Part shown: in pieces, positions 18,240-26,449 of the stretch
Layout of the letters: each line of letters opens with the position of its first letter
Position numbering within the stretch: the stretch's first letter is position 1
NCBI RefSeq assembly: GCF_000745775.1
Contig: NZ_JQJY01000003.1
Location: 620,001 to 684,000 of the forward strand
Direction of reading: 5' to 3'
Origin: Flavobacterium sp. ASV13
Lineage (GTDB): Bacteria > Bacteroidota > Bacteroidia > Flavobacteriales > Flavobacteriaceae
Length of the DNA stretch: 64,000 nt
The notes under the pieces: model-generated
What the model was told of the DNA's origin: nothing
What the model saw: the letters and a program-made list of their open reading frames with translations, nothing else
Database searches by the model: none
Made by a program: the position numbers and the translations under genes

Positions 18240-18659
18240 ATGGCAACAAATAGAACTTTTACAATGATTAAACCAGATGCTGTTGCAAACGGACACATCG
18301 GGAATATCTTAGCAATGATTACTAATGGAGGTTTCAAAATCGTTTCATTAAAATTAACTCAATTAACTGTAGCTGATGCTAAAGCATTTTACGCAGTTCA
18401 CGCAGAAAGACCTTTCTACGGAGAATTAGTTGAATTTATGTCACGCGGACCAATTGTTGCTGCAATTTTAGAAAAAGACAACGCAGTAGAAGATTTCAGA
18501 ACTTTAATTGGAGCGACAAACCCAGCTGAAGCTGCTGAAGGAACTATTCGTAAAGCATATGCTACTTCTATCGGAGAAAATGCAGTTCACGGTTCTGACA
18601 GCGATGAAAACGCTGCAATCGAAGGTGCATTCCACTTTGCTGGAAGAGAGCAATTCTAA
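18240..18659 (+). CDS. ndk: Nucleoside diphosphate kinase
   Basis: 139 residues, standard family length. The N-terminal [10 protein letters not shown], the Kpn-loop region [18 protein letters not shown] and the active-site motif NAVHGSDS with catalytic His117 are all present. It transfers the gamma phosphate between nucleoside triphosphates and diphosphates through a phosphohistidine intermediate in the cytosol. Monocistronic, with its own promoter box and a strong terminator at 18716. Confidence 0.97.
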   Translation: MATNRTFTMIKPDAVANGHIGNILAMITNGGFKIVSLKLTQLTVADAKAFYAVHAERPFYGELVEFMSRGPIVAAILEKDNAVEDFRTLIGATNPAEAAEGTIRKAYATSIGENAVHGSDSDENAAIEGAFHFAGREQF

Positions 18660-18660
18660 T

Positions 18661-18817
18661 TAGACTTCTTAGACAGTTAGAATTTTAGACTGGCTTAGAT
18701 CTTAGAATAAAAAACAAACCCACTTCAATGAAGTGGGTTTTATTTTTTGACAATTTATTTTAAAACAATCTAAAATCTAAGTAAGTCTAAAATTCCAAGA
18801 AGTCTAAGCTAGTCTAA
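18661..18817. repeat. Large imperfect inverted repeat of TTAGACT/CTTAG words around the ndk terminator
   Basis: The left part (about 18661-18707) is built from words such as TTAGACTTCTT, GAATTTTAGACT and CTTAGAT. The right part (about 18775-18817) reads as the reverse complement with the same words in the same order. The ndk terminator sits between the arms, and the pair lies between convergent genes. Confidence 0.65.
18716..18746. terminator. ndk terminator
   Basis: AAACCCACTTC pairs exactly with GAAGTGGGTTT around a 3-base loop (18716-18740), followed by TATTTTTT. Confidence 0.8.
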
Positions 18818-19113
18818 CGCAAAACCACATCCTTCACCACTTCACGGCCCAATTCCTCATTAATCATCTTTACGATTTTTGATTTTCCGTGGCTTAATTC
18901 TTCTCTTAAAACAGCCGAACCCAATTCAACATAAAGCGTACTTCCTTTCAAAACAACATTTCTCGTGTATGTTTTAACTCCATTTCCCATTAAGTTTGCC
19001 CACGCCTCTTTTACATCAATTTGATCCATTCCAGGTTGTAATTTATTCACCTGAATAATCTGCTGCAAAACAGCCCCAATCGTACTTTCGTTATTTAGTC
19101 TTTTCGCCATCAT
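18814..19113 (-). CDS. DUF721 (DciA-related) family protein
   Basis: 99 residues. The pattern of a short helical N-terminus, then DVKEAWANLMGNGVKTYTRNVVLKGSTLYVELGSAVLREELSHGKSKIVKMINEELG is the DUF721 fold (small KH-like domain). The family includes DciA, the replicative-helicase operator of most bacteria, but short Bacteroidota members have not been assigned with certainty. Start is ATG at 19113 or the adjacent ATG at 19110. Its start lies inside the 3' end of the upstream lipoprotein gene (23-bp overlap), suggesting translational coupling. Confidence 0.8.
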   Translation of the reverse strand: MMAKRLNNESTIGAVLQQIIQVNKLQPGMDQIDVKEAWANLMGNGVKTYTRNVVLKGSTLYVELGSAVLREELSHGKSKIVKMINEELGREVVKDVVLR

Positions 19114-19531
19114 TCAAAATATTAATTGGTTCCGCTTTTTTATAATGATATTCTTTGTTCTGATCATTTTTCACCACAAATTCCTTGTCAGAAATTGAAA
19201 TTAATTCCTCACTCCATTTGGCATAACTCGTTTTATAATCCAAAAAAGTCCCTTTATCCGTAAATCTAACTGATACATTTTCAAAAGTATTCGTTGTCAA
19301 AAAAGTTCCATCCAGTTGCGCCATCACTTTTGTCCTTGTTCCTTTTCCTTCTTTAATTTTAAAAAAATCAAAGTTTTCATTCATTCCGTACGCCTTCTCC
19401 TCACCTTTATCAAAAACCACTTTTTCAATTTCCCAATATCCATTCAGTTTTGCAATGTCTGCGGGTTTTATTTCCTGTTTGCAACTCACAAACAAAAGCG
19501 ATAAAACCAAAATCATAAAAGTGTTTTTCAT
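19091..19531 (-). CDS. Small lipoprotein with lipocalin-like sheet
   Basis: 146 residues. The lipobox is LLFVSC with Cys17 as the acylation site, so it is envelope-anchored. The mature part begins AKLNGYWEIEKVVFDKGEEKAYGMN and continues as alternating beta strands, like small lipocalin-like (DUF4488/DUF5004-type) lipoproteins of this phylum. No catalytic motif is seen. It overlaps the DUF721 start by 23 bp, and the two are probably one transcription unit. The ligand is unknown. Confidence 0.75.
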   Translation of the reverse strand: MKNTFMILVLSLLFVSCKQEIKPADIAKLNGYWEIEKVVFDKGEEKAYGMNENFDFFKIKEGKGTRTKVMAQLDGTFLTTNTFENVSVRFTDKGTFLDYKTSYAKWSEELISISDKEFVVKNDQNKEYHYKKAEPINILNDGEKTK

Positions 19532-19549
19532 AATAATTTATAATATTAA

Positions 19550-19645
19550 TAAGAAGCTATTTCCTGCTGTCCGCTGTATCTTTTATGGTGAACCCCACCA
19601 TAAAAGGATGCCGCTCCCATCAGGGCTAGGGCTCCCATTTTCAAA
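19550..19645. repeat. Structured intergenic repeat candidate with GC-rich core
   Basis: Within an AT-rich divergent intergenic region is a compact GC-rich block. TTTTATGGTG (19581-19590) and CACCATAAAA (19596-19605) form a perfect 10-bp hairpin with a 5-base loop. Flanking words are CTGCTGTCCGCT before it and GCCGCTCCCATCAGG after it. It resembles dispersed hairpin elements I recall from other Flavobacterium genomes, but only one copy is present here. Confidence 0.5.
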
Positions 19646-19727
19646 AGAAAATTTAGTGAATTACAAAGGTAACTTTATATCATATAAAAGAAATAAAAAT
19701 TTACAAAACCCATTAAACTATTTTACA

Positions 19728-19735
19728 TATTTTTG
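19728..19735 (+). promoter_or_regulatory. -7 promoter box for the serine hydrolase
   Basis: TATTTTTG matches TAnnTTTG; 29 bp before the ATG at 19765. Confidence 0.5.
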
Positions 19736-19764
19736 GTCAAACCCCAAACCTAAACCAAAAAACC

Positions 19765-20829
19765 ATGACTAAAACCTTTTGTACCATCCTGACAATCTTA
19801 TTGTTTGCAAGTTGCAGCAAAGATTCTACTGAACCAGAAACAACTCCTTCAGAAAGTATGTATTTCCCGCCCTTAACAGGAAATACTTGGGAAACAAAAT
19901 CTATAGCTGATTTAAAATGGAATCAAAATGCCGTTCAGCCTCTTTTGGATTATTTGCAGCTCAAAAACTCCAAATCGTTCATAATCTTAATTAACGGCCG
20001 AATCGTGTTAGAAAATTACTTCAACGGGCATTCAGCAACAACACCATGGTATTGGGCCAGTGCTGGAAAAACATTGACTTCAACCGTTACCGGAATTGCA
20101 CAACAAGAAAATTTATTAAATATAAATGATAAAGTTTCAAAATATCTGGGCACAGGCTGGACAAGCGAAACATTAACACAGGAAAACCTAATTACCTGCA
20201 AACATTTATTAACGATGACATCAGGATTAGACGACAGCACAGACGATGTCGAACCTGCCAATTTAAAATACAAAGCAGATGCCGGTTCTCGATGGGCATA
20301 TCACAATGTATACGTAAAGTTACAAGATGTTGTCGAAAAAGCAAGCGGACAAAAATGGGAAACCTATTTCAACAGTAAATTAAGAGACAAAATCGGAATG
20401 AACGGCAATTGGGTTCAAATCGATGTCAACAGCGTCTATACCAGTAACACGAGAAGTATGGCGCGTTTTGGGCTTTTAATGCTAAATAAAGGAAAATGGG
20501 AGAACAACACCATCTTGAACGAAGCTTATTTCAATGAAGCCACAACAACCTCACAAAACATCAATTTAGGCTATGGCTATTTATGGTGGCTAAACGGAAA
20601 AACTTCCTACCATTTACCACAATCGCAACTTACTTTTCAGGGAAGCGTAATTCCGACTGGTCCAAGTGATATGTTTATGGCTTTAGGAAAAAATGATCAA
20701 AAGATTTACGTAATTCCGAGCAAAAAAATGGTTGTAATCAGAATGGGCGATGCAGCAGATAACCAAAATCTTGCACTATCCGATTTTGACAAAACACTTT
20801 GGGAAAAAATTAATGCTTTATATCAATAA
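19765..20829 (+). CDS. Class-C beta-lactamase-like serine hydrolase, lipoprotein
   Basis: 354 residues. Lipobox LLFASC (Cys17). The serine hydrolase core shows SAGK at residues 99-102 (SxxK: Ser nucleophile, Lys general base) and a YHN at 179-181 (YxN). The third element, normally KTG or HTG, is not obvious; the C-terminal strand region has YVIPSKKMVVIRMG. The family includes esterases, DD-peptidases and AmpC-like proteins; a true beta-lactamase activity cannot be claimed. Envelope-located. It is transcribed divergently from the 19091 lipoprotein gene. Confidence 0.85.
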   Translation: MTKTFCTILTILLFASCSKDSTEPETTPSESMYFPPLTGNTWETKSIADLKWNQNAVQPLLDYLQLKNSKSFIILINGRIVLENYFNGHSATTPWYWASAGKTLTSTVTGIAQQENLLNINDKVSKYLGTGWTSETLTQENLITCKHLLTMTSGLDDSTDDVEPANLKYKADAGSRWAYHNVYVKLQDVVEKASGQKWETYFNSKLRDKIGMNGNWVQIDVNSVYTSNTRSMARFGLLMLNKGKWENNTILNEAYFNEATTTSQNINLGYGYLWWLNGKTSYHLPQSQLTFQGSVIPTGPSDMFMALGKNDQKIYVIPSKKMVVIRMGDAADNQNLALSDFDKTLWEKINALYQ

Positions 20830-20915
20830 AAAAGAGTTTTTAAATGGGAAAGGCGATTTAAAACTTTTCCCATTTAAAAACTCATTCTATTTTCAGAAAA
20901 TAAAAACTGAAAAAA

Positions 20916-21095
20916 TTATCGTTTGGTTTTCATTCTTTTTAGAACTCCCATAAAAAAGAATCCTATTCCAAGAACTAACAAAATATAGTAAAAAGAAAGA
21001 TTGTTATCTCTTAACACATTTGCTAAAACAAAACATATAACGCTTGCGAAATAAAATGCTACAGGCGATAGATTTTTTAAAGATTCTAAACTCAT
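20916..21095 (-). CDS. Small two-helix membrane protein downstream of ftsY
   Basis: A 59-residue frame starts with ATG (MSLESLKNLS) at 21095, 6 bp after the ftsY stop, and ends in TAA at 20916. It has two hydrophobic helices (VAFYFASVICFVLANVL and YYILLVLGIGFFFMGVL) joined by a short polar loop, and a basic tail (LKRMKTKR), giving a hairpin inner-membrane topology. Position, composition and tight spacing support a real gene co-transcribed with ftsY. I do not recognise the family. Confidence 0.65.
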   Translation of the reverse strand: MSLESLKNLSPVAFYFASVICFVLANVLRDNNLSFYYILLVLGIGFFFMGVLKRMKTKR

Positions 21096-21101
21096 TTTTA
21101 A

Positions 21102-22055
21102 TTATTTAAAGAAACTGTCAACGAATTCATATTTATTAAAGACTTGCAAATCTTCAATTCCTTCGCCAACACCAATATATTTTACCGGAATTTTAAATTG
21201 GTCCGAAATTCCAATTACAACCCCGCCTTTTGCTGTTCCATCTAATTTTGTTACTGCAAGTGAAGTTACTTCAGTCGCTGCAGTAAATTGTTTTGCTTGT
21301 TCAAAAGCATTTTGACCTGTTGAACCATCCAAAACTAAAAGTACGTCATGCGGAGCATCAGCAACTACTTTCTGCATTACACGTTTTACTTTTGTCAACT
21401 CGTTCATCAAATTGATTTTATTATGCAAACGTCCAGCGGTATCAATAATAACAACATCGGCATTTTGAGCTACAGCAGATTGTAAAGTATCAAACGCTAC
21501 AGACGCAGGATCACTCCCCATATTTTGTCTTACAATTGGCACATCAACTCGATCTGCCCAAACTTGCAATTGATCAATTGCAGCAGCACGGAAAGTATCT
21601 GCAGCACCTAAAACAACTTTATGTCCCGCTTTCTTAAACTGATAAGCTAATTTTCCAATTGTTGTTGTTTTTCCTACTCCGTTTACTCCAACAACCATTA
21701 AAACGTAAGGTTTTTTATCTTTGGGAACTTCAAATTCTGTTGCTTCTCCAGTATTGGTTTCAGACAATAATGCACCAATTTCATCTCTAAGAATCTGATT
21801 CAATTCGTCAGTTCCTAAATATTTATCTTCAGCAACACGTTTTTCGATTCTCTCGATAATTTTCAAAGTAGTATTTACACCAACATCTGAAGCTACAAGA
21901 ACTTCTTCCAGATTATCTAGAACATCATCATCAACTTTAGATTTTCCGGCAACGGCTTTACTTAACTTTGAGAAAAAAGTAGTTTTTGTTTTTTCAAGAC
22001 CTTTGTCTAAAGTCTCTTTTTTTTCGGTAGAGAATAATTTTTTAAAAAAACTCAT
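21102..22055 (-). CDS. ftsY: Signal recognition particle receptor FtsY
   Basis: 317 residues. The N-terminal helical domain is followed by the NG GTPase core: G1 VGVNGVGKTTTIGKLA, DTFRAAAIDQLQVW, G3 DTAGRLHNK, LVLDGSTGQNAFEQAK, G4 TKLDGTAKGG and the C-terminal GVGEGIEDLQVFN with closing F. It lacks the long acidic A-domain of E. coli FtsY; only a short lysine-rich N-terminus precedes N. It docks ribosome-SRP complexes at the inner membrane for co-translational insertion. A 59-residue membrane protein follows after 6 bp. Confidence 0.97.
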   Translation of the reverse strand: MSFFKKLFSTEKKETLDKGLEKTKTTFFSKLSKAVAGKSKVDDDVLDNLEEVLVASDVGVNTTLKIIERIEKRVAEDKYLGTDELNQILRDEIGALLSETNTGEATEFEVPKDKKPYVLMVVGVNGVGKTTTIGKLAYQFKKAGHKVVLGAADTFRAAAIDQLQVWADRVDVPIVRQNMGSDPASVAFDTLQSAVAQNADVVIIDTAGRLHNKINLMNELTKVKRVMQKVVADAPHDVLLVLDGSTGQNAFEQAKQFTAATEVTSLAVTKLDGTAKGGVVIGISDQFKIPVKYIGVGEGIEDLQVFNKYEFVDSFFK

Positions 22056-22177
22056 TTTTTTTGTAGATTTTTTGATTATTAGATTTCTTGATTTTCAAAT
22101 CAGAAATCTAAATCTTTAAAGAAAGTGCAATTGTTCTTCAAAAAAGAGCCAATTGTTACGATTCTTTAAATTTTTAG

Positions 22178-22185
22178 ACAAATAT
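22178..22185 (-). promoter_or_regulatory. Possible -7 promoter box for ftsY
   Basis: The minus strand reads TATATTTG. It lies 123 bp before the ftsY ATG and just after the DUF4295 terminator, so ftsY would have a long leader if this box is used. Confidence 0.35.
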
Positions 22186-22191
22186 AGGTAA

Positions 22192-22224
22192 TAAAAAAGC
22201 TACTTCCGAATGAAAGTAGCTTTT
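22192..22224 (-). terminator. Terminator of the rpmB-rpmG-DUF4295 unit
   Basis: AAAAGCTACTT (22194-22204) and AAGTAGCTTTT (22213-22223) pair perfectly. On the minus strand a T-rich tract follows; located 20 bp after the DUF4295 stop. Confidence 0.75.
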
Positions 22225-22243
22225 CTATATATTGTAATGTTAA

Positions 22244-22396
22244 TTATTTCTTTTTCAAGAATTCATCAACTTCTTCAGGAGCCATAATAGATTCTACGAA
22301 TGTATATGCACCAGTTTTAGGAGATTTCACCATTTTGATGGCTTTTGATAATCTCTTAGAAGATGTTTGTAACGATGCTACGGTTTTCTTTGCCAT
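22244..22396 (-). CDS. DUF4295 family small protein
   Basis: A 50-residue basic protein beginning MAKKTVASLQ and ending DEFLKKK. The pattern KTVASLQTSSKRLSKAIKMV, then SPKTGAYTFVE, is the DUF4295 family, found in Bacteroidota directly after the L28 and L33 genes. This gene order suggests a ribosome-associated role, perhaps a lineage-specific ribosomal protein, but that is inference. ATG at 22396; 71 bp downstream of rpmG. Confidence 0.9.
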   Translation of the reverse strand: MAKKTVASLQTSSKRLSKAIKMVKSPKTGAYTFVESIMAPEEVDEFLKKK

Positions 22397-22467
22397 GATT
22401 CAAATGTTATTTGAAGTTTTATAAAACTCAAATGGCCAAACCACTGAGACTTATAAATCTCTAATTA

Positions 22468-22650
22468 TTACTTAATTTCTTTATGAACAGTTACTCTTTT
22501 TAAGATTGGATTAAATTTTTTAATCTCTAATCTGTCTGGAGTATTTTTTTTGTTCTTAGTTGTAATATATCTAGAAGTCCCTGGAACACCAGAAGTCTTG
22601 TGCTCAGTACATTCTAAAATTACTTGGATTCTATTACCTTTCTTTGCCAT
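22468..22650 (-). CDS. rpmG: 50S ribosomal protein L33
   Basis: 60 residues, [18 protein letters not shown]... with [22 protein letters not shown], the L33 core. Only one cysteine is present, so this is the C-minus form without the four-cysteine zinc site; the zinc-free form is usual where zinc economy applies. It follows rpmB by 27 bp. Confidence 0.97.
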
Positions 22651-22677
22651 CTTGCTATATATTTATTTAGGAAAAGA

Positions 22678-22914
22678 TTATTTGATAAATCCTTCTGACT
22701 GTGCTTTTTTCAAAACAGCAGTGATTCCATTTTTATTAATTGTTTTTATCGTAGATGCTGCTACTCTAAGAGTAATCCATCTATCTTCTTCTGGAAGATA
22801 AAAACGCTTTTTAACTAAGTTTACAGAAAACTTTCTCTTAGTTTTGTTCATAGCGTGAGAAACGTTATTTCCTACCATCGCTCTTTTACCTGTAAGGTCA
22901 CAAACTCTTGACAT
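22678..22914 (-). CDS. rpmB: 50S ribosomal protein L28
   Basis: 78 residues. [27 protein letters not shown] is the conserved start of L28, followed by the basic core [19 protein letters not shown]. First gene of the rpmB-rpmG-DUF4295 unit, with a good promoter match 37-68 bp upstream. Confidence 0.97.
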   Translation of the reverse strand: MSRVCDLTGKRAMVGNNVSHAMNKTKRKFSVNLVKKRFYLPEEDRWITLRVAASTIKTINKNGITAVLKKAQSEGFIK

Positions 22915-22950
22915 TATACTTATCTTTTATCGTTATTCAAAATCAGGGTG

Positions 22951-22982
22951 CAAAGAAAAGAAAAATAAACCATTGTAGCAAA
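22951..22982 (-). promoter_or_regulatory. Promoter of the rpmB-rpmG-DUF4295 unit
   Basis: On the minus strand TTTG (22982-22979), 20 bp, then TTTCTTTG (22958-22951): a full -33 element at correct spacing and a -7 box with one deviation from TAnnTTTG. GCAC follows, as at the ndk promoter. Confidence 0.5.
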
Positions 22983-22985
22983 AAA

Positions 22986-24239
22986 TTATTGCACAATTTT
23001 TAAAATTTCTTTCTGTAATATTTCTAAACTCTTAATAGTCGCTCTATCTATCACTTTTTCACGTGGTTGACCAAAGTTAAATTCTTCTACAATTATATCA
23101 TCTGGTGTTGCCAAAGCAATAAAAACGGCACCAATTTCAGCATCTGACTCACCTTTTGACGGTCCGGCGTTCCCAGTTGTCGCAATTGCATAGTCAGTTT
23201 TAAGCATCTCTTTCACACTCAAAGCCATAGCCTTTGCAACTTCTGCACTCACAACCGAATATTCATCAATTAAATCTTGTGAAACACCCAAAACATTGAC
23301 CTTCGCTTCTGTCGCGTACGAAACAACGCTTCCTTTAAAATATTTTGACGAACCTTGCACAGAAGACAAAAGCGAAGCAATTCTTCCTCCGGTACAGCTT
23401 TCTGCCGTTGAAATTGTTTTGCTTTCTTTCGAAAGCAATTTTCCGATTACAGTTTCAATTGTTTCATTTTCTTCGTAACCTACTATTATATCATGAATTA
23501 TCGCATCCAACGACTGAACATTGTCTTCAATTGCTTTTTCTAATTCTTCTTTATCAGTTCCTCTCGCAGTTAAACGCAAACGTACTCTTCCAGGATTTGG
23601 CAAATAGGCTAATTTGATAAAATCAGGCAAATTATTCTCCCATTCTTCTATACGTTCTGCAACTAAACTTTCACCCTGACCATAGGTCAAAATTGTTTTA
23701 TGAATGATGTAGGGACGTTTGTATTCTCTAACTATTTTTGGAATTATCTCTTCTTCAACCAAATATTTCATTTCATATGGAACTCCCGGAAGCGAAACAA
23801 ATACGGTATTTTCCTTTTTCATCCACATCCCTGGCGCAGTCCCAACCTGATTATGAAGAACCGTACAAGTTGAAGGCACCAAAGCCTGATCTTTATTCAA
23901 TTGTGAAATTGGTCTTTTATAAAAACCTTCAATCAATTGTGTTACGTGCGCCAAAACTTCTGGATTCACAACTAACTCATCATCAAAATATTCGCAGAAA
24001 GTTTTTTTAGTTACATCATCTTTTGTCGGGCCTAAACCACCAGTCACAATAACAATATCAACTTTGTTTTGAAGTTGGGAAAAAGTATCTAAAATATGTT
24101 TTTTATCGTCACTTATTGAAATCATTTCCGTTACTTCAACTCCAATTCGGTCTAATGATTTCGCAATAAAACCTGAATTCGTATCAATAATCTGACCTAT
24201 TAATATTTCGTCCCCTATAGTTATAATAGTTGCTTTCAT
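22986..24239 (-). CDS. cinA: CinA family protein (competence/damage-inducible; NMN amidohydrolase type)
   Basis: 417 residues, the full two-domain length. The N-terminal MoCF/COG1058 domain shows [27 protein letters not shown] and [13 protein letters not shown]. The C-terminal CinA domain shows [22 protein letters not shown] and [15 protein letters not shown]. CinA enzymes hydrolyse nicotinamide mononucleotide and ADP-ribose-type compounds in pyridine-nucleotide salvage. Cytosolic. It lies upstream of the ribosomal-protein unit on the same strand but with a separate promoter between. Confidence 0.95.
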   Translation of the reverse strand: MKATIITIGDEILIGQIIDTNSGFIAKSLDRIGVEVTEMISISDDKKHILDTFSQLQNKVDIVIVTGGLGPTKDDVTKKTFCEYFDDELVVNPEVLAHVTQLIEGFYKRPISQLNKDQALVPSTCTVLHNQVGTAPGMWMKKENTVFVSLPGVPYEMKYLVEEEIIPKIVREYKRPYIIHKTILTYGQGESLVAERIEEWENNLPDFIKLAYLPNPGRVRLRLTARGTDKEELEKAIEDNVQSLDAIIHDIIVGYEENETIETVIGKLLSKESKTISTAESCTGGRIASLLSSVQGSSKYFKGSVVSYATEAKVNVLGVSQDLIDEYSVVSAEVAKAMALSVKEMLKTDYAIATTGNAGPSKGESDAEIGAVFIALATPDDIIVEEFNFGQPREKVIDRATIKSLEILQKEILKIVQ

Positions 24240-24430
24240 AACATTAAAATGCTTTATTATTTCTTACTTAAGTAAGTCAAAAATTTACAATGGAATATTT
24301 TTAAACTTTGTCTTTGGGGAGGTATTAAAACGCCTTTACAAGTCAAAAGCCGCTTTCACAAAATTTACGAATAACAATCTTAACTTATTCCTATTTTTTT
24401 TTGCAACAGGAATAAATCAGATTTTAAATT

Positions 24431-24775
24431 TTAAAGATCAAAGTCTTTTTTTATTTCTTTTATTGCTTCTTTTACTTGTATCTTAATACTTTTAAAAGTT
24501 TCAACAATATCTTTTTTCTTGCCTTCTGCTTTTGTCCACGCTTCTACTTGAAGAATTTCTTCAAAAGCCACATTCAAGCCCATCAAATCTAGTGTAGGTT
24601 TTATTTTGTGCGCGTATGAATAGGCATATTTATGATCCTTTTTCTTAATTCCTTCTTTGATTTGCTTTAAATCTTCAGGAACTTCAGTAACAAATAATTT
24701 AAGAATTTCATTTACAAATTCCGGATCATTATCTGAAAGCGCATATACTTTCGAAAGGTTATACTTTAAAGCCAT
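24431..24775 (-). CDS. Hpt (histidine phosphotransfer) domain protein
   Basis: 114 residues, an all-helical single-domain Hpt protein. The phosphorylated histidine is in SYAHKIKPTLDLMG at residue 56. It would relay phosphate between response-regulator domains of a phosphorelay; no histidine kinase or receiver is encoded nearby. Its ATG overlaps the TAA of the preceding FAH gene by one base (TAATG), implying translational coupling of two functionally unrelated proteins. Confidence 0.88.
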   Translation of the reverse strand: MALKYNLSKVYALSDNDPEFVNEILKLFVTEVPEDLKQIKEGIKKKDHKYAYSYAHKIKPTLDLMGLNVAFEEILQVEAWTKAEGKKKDIVETFKSIKIQVKEAIKEIKKDFDL

Positions 24776-25386
24776 TATTTTACTTGTATTCTGAATAATT
24801 TTTTATCTTCTAAAAATCCTTCTAAAACATCATTTGGTTTTACAGCAGCAACACCTTCAGGAGTTCCTGTAAAAATAATATCCCCAATTTTTAATGTAAA
24901 AAACTGCGAAACATACGACACAAGTTCATCAATTTTCCACAACATCAAACTTGTATTTCCTTTTTGAACAGTTTTAGAATTGTTTGTTAACTCAAAAGTA
25001 AGATTTTCCATAGAAACGAAATCACTTTTTGGTAAAAAATCTCCAATGACCGCAGAACCGTCAAATGCTTTTGCTTTTTCCCAAGGCAATCCTTTTGCTT
25101 TCAATTTATCTTGTAAATCTCTGGCAGTAAAATCGATACCAACACTAATCTCATCATAATACTTATGAGCAAACTTTGGTTCGATATACTTTCCTACTTT
25201 GTTAATTTTAACAATTATCTCTATTTCGTGATGAATCTCCTCAGAAAATTCTGGAATTACAAACGGATGCTGTTTTAACAAAACTGCCGAATCCGGCTTC
25301 ATAAAAACCACCGGTTCATCTGGACGTTCGTTTTTTAATTCCGCAATATGATTGGTATAATTTCTACCGATACAAATAATCTTCAT
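24775..25386 (-). CDS. Fumarylacetoacetate hydrolase (FAH) family protein
   Basis: 203 residues, the short single-domain form. ICIGRNYTNHIAELKNERPDEPVVFMKPDSAV opens the family; HHEIEIIVKINK carries the metal-binding E-x-E, and GIDFTARDLQDKLKAKGLPWEKAKAFDGSAVIG and GDIIFTGTPEGVA complete the active site. Members include acylpyruvases and oxaloacetate decarboxylases; the short form is most like acylpyruvate hydrolases. Cytosolic. A CTAAG-type hairpin repeat lies just before its start. Confidence 0.9.
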   Translation of the reverse strand: MKIICIGRNYTNHIAELKNERPDEPVVFMKPDSAVLLKQHPFVIPEFSEEIHHEIEIIVKINKVGKYIEPKFAHKYYDEISVGIDFTARDLQDKLKAKGLPWEKAKAFDGSAVIGDFLPKSDFVSMENLTFELTNNSKTVQKGNTSLMLWKIDELVSYVSQFFTLKIGDIIFTGTPEGVAAVKPNDVLEGFLEDKKLFRIQVK

Positions 25387-25399
25387 TTCTTTTTAAGTT

Positions 25400-25453
25400 G
25401 CTAAGATTCTAAGACACTAAGATACTAAGAACTTAGCGCCTTAGAATCTTAGC
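25400..25453. repeat. CTAAG-word hairpin repeat
   Basis: 25400-25421 and 25432-25453 are inverted copies (about 19 of 22 positions pair) built from the word CTAAG repeated every 7-8 bases. A 10-base loop separates them, and a further degenerate copy follows to about 25465. It lies between two same-strand genes. Confidence 0.75.
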
Positions 25454-25464
25454 ACCTCAGAACC

Positions 25465-26235
25465 TTATTTCGTATTTAATTTTCTTAATTTAATTCCAGT
25501 CAAAACTTTTTTGGTATACAACGGAAAATCGGCATTTTGGATCCAGCTGAAATATCCAGGTTCTGTTTCCAAAACTTTTTCAACTTTGACACCTTTATGT
25601 TTTCCGAAGGTGAAAATCTCTTCATCATCTTGATCAAAAGCAATCATTCCGGCAAAATCAGCAATTTTTTTACGCGTTGTAAATTCAGACAACACTTTCA
25701 TATCATTTTCCAATTCAGGATAACGATCCAACTGCGCTTTTAAAATTTCGTAAGTTGCCATTGTATCAGCTTCTGCCGAGTGCGCATTATCAAGCGTTTT
25801 TCCGCAGTAAAATTTTAAAGCCGCACTTAAGGTACGCTCTTCCATTTTATGAAAAATAGTCTGCACATCTACTGAAACCTTATTTTTCATATCAAAATCA
25901 ACTCCCGCACGAAGCAATTCTTCGGCTAAAAGCGGAATATCAAAACGATCTGAATTAAAACCTCCCAAATCACTATCTTTTATCATATTATGAATATGTG
26001 GAGCCAGTTCTAAAAAAGTCGGTTCGTTTGCCACTTTTTCATCGGTGATACCATGAACAGCTGTAGTTTGTGGCGGAATTGGAATAGTAGGATTCACTAA
26101 CCATGTTTTGCTTTCCTTATTTCCATTTGGAAAAACTTTAAATATTGAAATTTCTACGATACGATCTTTACCGATATCAATTCCAGTTGTTTCAAGATCA
26201 AAAAAGCAAATTGGTTTGTTAAGTTTTAATTCCAT
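25465..26235 (-). CDS. DnaQ-like 3'-5' exonuclease (DEDDh) with C-terminal module
   Basis: 256 residues. Exo I is FFDLETTGIDIGKDRIVEIS, Exo II GGFNSDRFDIPLL, and Exo III HSAEADTMATYEIL with the DEDDh histidine. The C-terminal ~60 residues (FTFGKHKGVKVEKVLETEPGYFSWIQNADF) match the short domain found after exonuclease-X-type proteins, which may bind nucleic acid. It is a proofreading or repair-type single-strand exonuclease, not a polymerase subunit by context. A promoter box lies 20 bp upstream. Confidence 0.9.
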   Translation of the reverse strand: MELKLNKPICFFDLETTGIDIGKDRIVEISIFKVFPNGNKESKTWLVNPTIPIPPQTTAVHGITDEKVANEPTFLELAPHIHNMIKDSDLGGFNSDRFDIPLLAEELLRAGVDFDMKNKVSVDVQTIFHKMEERTLSAALKFYCGKTLDNAHSAEADTMATYEILKAQLDRYPELENDMKVLSEFTTRKKIADFAGMIAFDQDDEEIFTFGKHKGVKVEKVLETEPGYFSWIQNADFPLYTKKVLTGIKLRKLNTK

Positions 26236-26254
26236 TTTATTTTTTATAAGATTA

Positions 26255-26262
26255 CAAATGTA
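26255..26262 (-). promoter_or_regulatory. -7 promoter box for the exonuclease gene
   Basis: The minus strand reads TACATTTG, a full TAnnTTTG match, 20 bp before the ATG at 26235. Confidence 0.45.
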
Positions 26263-26392
26263 AATTTTAAAGCCGACTTTTCCGACCCTATTTTTATTTT
26301 TTTGCCCACAATTAGACTATTTTTTAAATTTTAACTTCAAAAAAGAATCTAAAATAGCGTTGTCTAAAATTTATTTTTCTATTTTTTTACTA

Positions 26393-26427
26393 ATAAAAAA
26401 CCCGGAAAACGAAATCATTTTCCGGGT
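26393..26427 (-). terminator. Terminator of the E2 gene
   Basis: CCCGGAAAA (26401-26409) pairs with TTTTCCGGG (26418-26426). On the minus strand it is followed by a T-run; located 23 bp after the E2 stop. Confidence 0.85.
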
Positions 26428-26449
26428 CTAAAATTTATTTATGAATAGA

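Noticed and set aside
19765..20829. True beta-lactamase resistance gene
   Set aside because: The SxxK and YxN motifs exist, but no clear KTG, and lipoprotein serine hydrolases of this type are common esterases or peptidases.
24385..24415. TTATTCCT/AGGAATAA inverted repeat after the Hpt gene as a terminator
   Set aside because: Stem of eight A/T-rich bases with a 15-base loop and no T-run after it on the minus strand; too weak to call.
25390..25465. CTAAG array as a CRISPR
   Set aside because: Units are 7-8 bases, without spacers and without cas genes.
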